Assembly (NCBI GenBank): GCA_046329555.1
Contig: JAXLUK010000003.1
Coordinates: 62,001 to 126,000 of the forward strand
Length of the DNA stretch: 64,000 nucleotides
DNA from: UBA1941 sp046329555
GTDB lineage: Bacteria > Bacteroidota > Bacteroidia > Chitinophagales > LD1
Reading direction: 5' to 3'
Shown here: positions 59,960 through 64,000 of the stretch, piece by piece
How the letters are laid out: every line of letters starts with the position of its first letter
How positions within the stretch are numbered: the first letter of the stretch is position 1
Translations under genes and position numbers: made by a program
Notes under the pieces: model-generated
Told to the model about the DNA's origin: nothing
Databases searched by the model: none
The model's input: the letters and a program-made list of their open reading frames with translations, nothing else

Positions 59960-61017
59960 ACAGCAGTAGCGTTTTTTATGGCCACCTGACGGGCAACATT
60001 CGTGGCCAGTTCATCAAAGGCTGCGGCGGTAATGGCATCGCCTAGAACCGCAGGTTTACCGGCATCACCGGCTTCGCGAATAGATTGCACCAAAGGAATT
60101 TGCGCAAGCAACGGCAATTCATAATCGGCGGCCATTTGCGCTGCGCCATTCTTTCCAAACAAATAGTATCGCTTCTCTGGAAATTCTTCGGGTGTAAACC
60201 AGGCCATATTTTCTACCATACCAATTACCGGTACGTTGATGTTATCTAAGCGGAACATCGACAGCGCCTTTCTGGCATCCGCCAAGGCTACTTCCTGCGG
60301 TGTAGAGACGATAACGGCTCCGGTTACCTGTAAAGTTTGCACCATGGTCAAATGCACATCACCGGTTCCCGGAGGCGTATCTAAAATCAGATAATCCAAC
60401 TTGCCCCAAATACAATCCGTAACAAATTGTTTCAATGCTGATGTCACCATAGGCCCCCGCCAAACCACCGCCTGCTTATCATCTATGAGCAGCCCGATGG
60501 AGAGCACCTTAATACCTTCGGCTTCCAACGGCTCAATGTAGTGCTTTTCTTTAATGAGCCGCACCGACGGACGTTTTCCTTTAATGCCAAGCATAGTGGG
60601 CACAGAAGGACCGTAAATGTCACAGTCAATCAAACCCACCTTCGCCCCTTGCCTGGCCAGCGCAACGGCTAAATTGACGGCAACAGTTGATTTGCCAACA
60701 CCGCCTTTACCACTGGCAACGCAGATAATGTTCTTGACACTCGGTAAGATATTGATATTCGCGCCGCGATTGCTGGTTACATTGGCCGTTATTTCTATTT
60801 CCACCTCTGCAGCTGGCTCTACTTCCTGAATGGCTTTGATGCAATCGTTCTTAATTTTTTCTTTCAACGGGCAAGCTGGCGTGGTTAGCGTTAACCGAAA
60901 TGAAATCTGCCGGCCATTGACCATTATTTGGTCTACCATATTCAGGGTCACCAAATCTTTCTGAATGTCGGGATCATTCACGTTCCGCAATGCATTCAGT
61001 ACTTGTTCTGCTGTCAT
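59956..61017 (-). CDS. Mrp/NBP35 Fe-S cluster carrier ATPase
   Basis: A 353-residue protein. An N-terminal MIP18/DUF59 domain (1-80) precedes the P-loop ATPase with deviant Walker A GKGGVGKS (103-110), DCDIYGPSVPTMLG and LDTPPGTGDVH. It assembles or delivers Fe-S clusters. In the loop where many Mrp proteins carry a CxxC, this one reads VENMAWFTPEEFPEKRYY with no cysteine. Confidence 0.94.
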   Translation of the reverse strand: MTAEQVLNALRNVNDPDIQKDLVTLNMVDQIMVNGRQISFRLTLTTPACPLKEKIKNDCIKAIQEVEPAAEVEIEITANVTSNRGANINILPSVKNIICVASGKGGVGKSTVAVNLAVALARQGAKVGLIDCDIYGPSVPTMLGIKGKRPSVRLIKEKHYIEPLEAEGIKVLSIGLLIDDKQAVVWRGPMVTSALKQFVTDCIWGKLDYLILDTPPGTGDVHLTMVQTLQVTGAVIVSTPQEVALADARKALSMFRLDNINVPVIGMVENMAWFTPEEFPEKRYYLFGKNGAAQMAADYELPLLAQIPLVQSIREAGDAGKPAVLGDAITAAAFDELATNVARQVAIKNATAV

Positions 61018-61070
61018 CGGCGGCGAAGTTATGATACTAGTGATGAAATGAAAATAATTCGGCGGGATCT

Positions 61071-61919
61071 TTACCGATATCGCAACCAGCCAGTAAAACG
61101 ATTGAACCAGAAACCCAAATCGCGGTTAGGCGCTTGCAGCGCACCATTCCAGACCAAACCGCGGCGCAAATAGTAACGGTGAAAGGTTGATTGTTTTATG
61201 CCCCATTTCTGAAAGAATTGCCTTCGGCCATCATTCTTAATAATGCGGCCTGTTGATTTAGTCATGAAATGATAAACCAAACTATCCCCTACTCCCTTGA
61301 AATACCGACACCCTTCTTGCCAAAGTTTCATCGAAAAATCGTCGTCGCTACTCATGCCCGGAGAGAAGATTTCGCTATATCCGCCCACAGCATCCCAAAG
61401 CTTTTTAGGTACTACATTAGGCGGCCAGGTACTGCCGCACCAATCTGTATGGTTTAACAACGATAATTGCTGCAATAATTCCGCTTCGCGAAAATCATCG
61501 GGATGCGTGCCATAGTTGGCCACTATCACACAGTCATTTCCAGTTGGCTTAGGTTCAATCATGGTAGAAGAAAGAAAAAAGATGTCCGGAGCCTGCGCAA
61601 TGTCACGCATCAGCGCCTGATCCCATCCCGGCAGTACATACATATCATCGTTCATGTACACCACATAATCAGTAGATACCAGCTGTGCGGCAGCATTTAG
61701 CGCCGTACATACACCTACGTTCTCATTAGTGTACGTAAAAGGCAGCTGTTGTTGTTGCGCCCAGGTTAGCGTACCATCTGAACCATCATTAATATGCAGG
61801 ATAATTTGATGCGGGAAGCAGGAATGCTGCTGAATACTGCGTACGCACAGTTTTAAAAAGGGCAGGTTATTCCAAGTTGGAATGAGTATGGAAAATACTA
61901 TGGACTTAGGTTCCGGCAT
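61071..61919 (-). CDS. Family 2 glycosyltransferase
   Basis: A 282-residue GT-A enzyme with N-terminal FSILIPTWNNLPFL, HINDGSDGTL and the metal motif YMNDDM, then a long helical C-terminus. It transfers a sugar from a nucleotide donor, probably for surface glycans. No signal or membrane helix is seen. It lies 3 bp downstream of the histidine kinase gene. Confidence 0.9.
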   Translation of the reverse strand: MPEPKSIVFSILIPTWNNLPFLKLCVRSIQQHSCFPHQIILHINDGSDGTLTWAQQQQLPFTYTNENVGVCTALNAAAQLVSTDYVVYMNDDMYVLPGWDQALMRDIAQAPDIFFLSSTMIEPKPTGNDCVIVANYGTHPDDFREAELLQQLSLLNHTDWCGSTWPPNVVPKKLWDAVGGYSEIFSPGMSSDDDFSMKLWQEGCRYFKGVGDSLVYHFMTKSTGRIIKNDGRRQFFQKWGIKQSTFHRYYLRRGLVWNGALQAPNRDLGFWFNRFTGWLRYR

Positions 61920-61922
61920 CCT

Positions 61923-63428
61923 TTACGCTCTGGGCAAAACAATTCTAAAAGTGGTGCCCTTCTCATCTGATTGTTTCACAAAAATTTTACCGCGATGGTA
62001 ATGTTCAACAATTCTTCTGGTAAGCGACAGCCCTAATCCCCATCCCCTGCGCTTCGTAGAATAGCCAGGCTCAAAAATCGTTTTCCACCGGTTGCGGGGA
62101 ATACCACAGCCGGTATCAGCAATATCCAGCCACACATCGCTGCCGGCTGCCACGGCTTTCACATGAATGGAACCAGTTCCCGCCATGGCATCCAAAGCAT
62201 TCTTCAATAAATTTTCCAACACCCAATCAAACAACTGCCGGTTGATGTAAATGCTCAAATCGGGCTGATCTACCTCAAAAGAAAATTCGACAGCACTGGA
62301 ACTGCGCTTCTGCATATAATCGATATTGCGCTGCAAAATGTCGCGAACCAGCTCGCCTTCCAGTTGAGGTACCGAGCCTATTTTTGAAAATCGGTCAGCT
62401 ACTAATTCCAGACGACTAACATCGTGTTCCATTTCTTTCAGCGGTTCGTCATTGTCTTCAAACTTACCCGAATCGCGCAGGTAGTCAATCCAGGCGCCCA
62501 GCGAAGATATGGGCGTGCCTAGCTGATGAGCCGTTTCTTTGGCCATTCCTACCCACACCATATTTTGTTCTGCCTTACGTGAATTACTAAAGGCGAGGTA
62601 GGAGAATAGCAGGAACAACGCAAAAATACCCAGCTGAATGAATGGGAATATGCGCAGTTGTTTCAGGATGTGGCTGTCGTCGTAATAGATGAACTGCTTT
62701 CCGCCTTCTCCCAAATCTACCACTATGGGTTCATGTCTGGCCGACATATCCGCAATGCGGGCCGAAACCCTTGCCGGTACTAGCATTTCAGCAGAATCAA
62801 TATTCCCGAATGCCTTAACATGCTGCAAAGAATCGGTCATGATAACCGGAGCAGATGCCGTGTTCACTACTACTTCGTTGATGAAAGAAGAGATGATTTC
62901 ATTTAAGGTTTTCTTTAATTCCGAAAACAAATTAGAATCGCGGTAATAGACGTAATTGCGTTTTCCCAGAATGTTAATGACGATAGGTGGATAGATGCGA
63001 AAGGAAGCCAACTCCGCCGCATCAATCGTTTTTGTTTCAGCAGATAGAAAATCGAAATTTCTATGGTCGATGATTTTACCGTTTTCATCTGTCCAAATCA
63101 CCGGAATTTCATTGTTGCCGGTTACAATATCAGTGAAGAAGGTCAGTTCTTCGTTATTGTCAACCGTTACCAGAAATGCGGTGCTGCGCGCCCATACATT
63201 CACTTTCTTGCGTTCATCTTCCTGCAAACGCGTAAACAGGTTATTGGTATAACGCACCAGTTGCGCCTTGCTGGAAATTGCTTCCGCCCACAATCTGGCT
63301 TTAAATTTTTCTTCCCTTGCAATTCTATTGCTGAGATAGTTGGTATAAACCAGCGTGAGCAAGCCTAAGGCTGTGGCGATGAGCAACAGTACCAATTTCA
63401 GATTCGACTTCTTGCTATAAATATCCAT
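61923..63428 (-). CDS. Membrane sensor histidine kinase
   Basis: A 501-residue protein with two transmembrane helices (about 9-29 and 260-280) around a periplasmic sensor region of about 230 residues. The phosphoacceptor H301 is in AKETAHQLGTPISSLGAW. The ATPase domain shows the N box (E405-N406-LLKN), G1 D438-x-G440 and G2 GWGLGLSL (462-469). No response regulator is adjacent. An ABC permease gene ends 3 bp upstream. Confidence 0.94.
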   Translation of the reverse strand: MDIYSKKSNLKLVLLLIATALGLLTLVYTNYLSNRIAREEKFKARLWAEAISSKAQLVRYTNNLFTRLQEDERKKVNVWARSTAFLVTVDNNEELTFFTDIVTGNNEIPVIWTDENGKIIDHRNFDFLSAETKTIDAAELASFRIYPPIVINILGKRNYVYYRDSNLFSELKKTLNEIISSFINEVVVNTASAPVIMTDSLQHVKAFGNIDSAEMLVPARVSARIADMSARHEPIVVDLGEGGKQFIYYDDSHILKQLRIFPFIQLGIFALFLLFSYLAFSNSRKAEQNMVWVGMAKETAHQLGTPISSLGAWIDYLRDSGKFEDNDEPLKEMEHDVSRLELVADRFSKIGSVPQLEGELVRDILQRNIDYMQKRSSSAVEFSFEVDQPDLSIYINRQLFDWVLENLLKNALDAMAGTGSIHVKAVAAGSDVWLDIADTGCGIPRNRWKTIFEPGYSTKRRGWGLGLSLTRRIVEHYHRGKIFVKQSDEKGTTFRIVLPRA

Positions 63429-63431
63429 AGC

Positions 63432-64000
63432 TTAACTTCGGATGGCATCAACCGGGTGCATCCTGGATGCAGTATAGGCAGGAATAAATCCGGCAATAAT
63501 TCCAATCAATACAGAAATGGTTACGCCCAGCATAACGTTTCCGGTAGAGAGATAGAAGACAAAGTCGGATTTGATAACCGTCTTAAACATGAAATTCCCC
63601 AAAGCCGTTAATCCGTAAACCAGCACCAGTCCTAATATTCCGCCCAGTACACAAAGCATGATGGCTTCCAGCAAAAATTCCAGCAGGATGTAAATTTGTT
63701 TGGCGCCCAGGGCCTTCTTAATACCAATGAGGTTGGTGCGCTCTTTTACCGAAACGAACATGATGTTTGCGATGCCGAATCCACCCACCAAAATAGAAAA
63801 CAAGCCAATCACCCAGCCGGCCAAACCAATCACATCAAATACAGGCGTGAGTCCGTCGGTAATCGTATTCATCTGATTCACGGCAAAATTATCTTCCTGC
63901 CGCGGTTGTAGCCTTCGAATTGCGCGCATGGCCCCAATGATTTCATACTTGAGCTCGAGGGCCGTTTTACCTTCACGCGGTTTGATAGCAATCATCGGGT
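63432..64000 (-). CDS. MacB/FtsX-like ABC transporter permease, C-terminal part (cut by window edge)
   Basis: The frame is open to the right edge, so only about 188 C-terminal residues are seen. Three to four transmembrane helices are visible, with SILVGGFGIANIMFVSVKERTNLIGIKKALGAKQ, the coupling region typical of FtsX-family permeases of MacB exporters. It ends SRMHPVDAIRS. The ATPase partner would lie beyond the edge. It is upstream of the histidine kinase in the same direction. Confidence 0.9.
   Translation of the reverse strand, partial: PMIAIKPREGKTALELKYEIIGAMRAIRRLQPRQEDNFAVNQMNTITDGLTPVFDVIGLAGWVIGLFSILVGGFGIANIMFVSVKERTNLIGIKKALGAKQIYILLEFLLEAIMLCVLGGILGLVLVYGLTALGNFMFKTVIKSDFVFYLSTGNVMLGVTISVLIGIIAGFIPAYTASRMHPVDAIRS

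Noticed and set aside
1..64000. CRISPR array, tRNA or rRNA genes
   Set aside because: No regularly spaced direct repeats and no recognisable tRNA cloverleaf or rRNA sequence was found on either strand by eye.

Overview
The window looks like chromosome from a member of the Bacteroidota, most likely Chitinophagales/Sphingobacteriales-like rather than Bacteroidales. The evidence is a SusC-type TonB receptor at the left edge, the gliding/type IX secretion (T9SS) protein GldC, a RemB-like outer-membrane protein, an M1 peptidase with a T9SS type A sorting tail, several promoters of the Bacteroidota form TTTG-N18/19-TAnnTTTG, almost no Shine-Dalgarno sequences, type B ribosomal protein L31 and a Bacteroidota-type Mrp. 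No tRNA, rRNA, CRISPR array, prophage or plasmid gene was recognised. Genes are very tightly packed: many stop and start codons touch or overlap, and several convergent pairs overlap at their 3' ends.

Layout. 1-1.6 kb (minus): the 5' end of a susC gene, gldC and a thioredoxin-like gene. 1.6-4.4 kb: an aldo/keto reductase and a three-gene envelope cluster with cysteine-rich sequences. 4.4-8.0 kb (plus): coaD, a hypothetical, lipB, rpsT, a 3-hydroxyacyl-CoA dehydrogenase and a small hypothetical. 8.0-10.0 kb (minus): waaA and an outer-membrane protein. 10.1-13.6 kb (plus): nucleotide-sugar genes (DegT-type aminotransferase, UDP-glucose dehydrogenase, UDP-glucuronate decarboxylase). 13.6-16.1 kb: DinB-like protein, RRM RNA-binding protein and an S41 processing protease. 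16.2-31.2 kb: eleven plus-strand genes, of which the nine from 19.5 kb onward are almost gapless. They encode a SIS isomerase, a double AAA+ ATPase, a RemB-like protein, a histidine phosphatase, a dNMP-kinase-like protein, dCMP deaminase, QueD, the T9SS-exported M1 peptidase, a TonB receptor, a lipoprotein and a further outer-membrane protein.

31.2-39.2 kb holds central metabolism and housekeeping genes: sucB, a YraN-family protein, acyl-CoA dehydrogenase, folA, lysC, thiolase, surE and map. 39.3-44.2 kb is a fragment of the ribosomal spc operon (rplE, rpsN, rpsH, rplF, rplR, rpsE, rpmD, rplO, secY, then map). It begins at rplE with its own promoter and lacks the usual neighbours on both sides. 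A 776-bp intergenic region rich in GC stem-loops separates it from prfB. 46-48.7 kb: a barrel protein with a Met/His/Cys segment, purE, a LysM protein and rpmE2. A MITE-like element lies at 48.74-48.94 kb. 50-53.7 kb: an unrecognised 429-residue protein, an ECF-like sigma factor, tandem paralogous membrane-anchored proteins and a TPR adenylate cyclase. 53.6-57.8 kb (minus): a probable iron-related envelope operon (porin-like protein, Rieske protein, imelysin, di-heme protein). 57.9-64 kb: a secreted hypothetical, a LytTR regulator, GtrA, DUF423, Mrp, a glycosyltransferase, a histidine kinase and an ABC permease cut by the window edge.

Functional themes. Envelope biogenesis is prominent (Kdo transfer, nucleotide sugars, outer-membrane receptors, T9SS cargo, surface gliding proteins). 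The two most unusual features are the split ribosomal-protein operon next to structured GC-rich DNA and the double AAA+ ATPase with a duplicated N-terminal domain.
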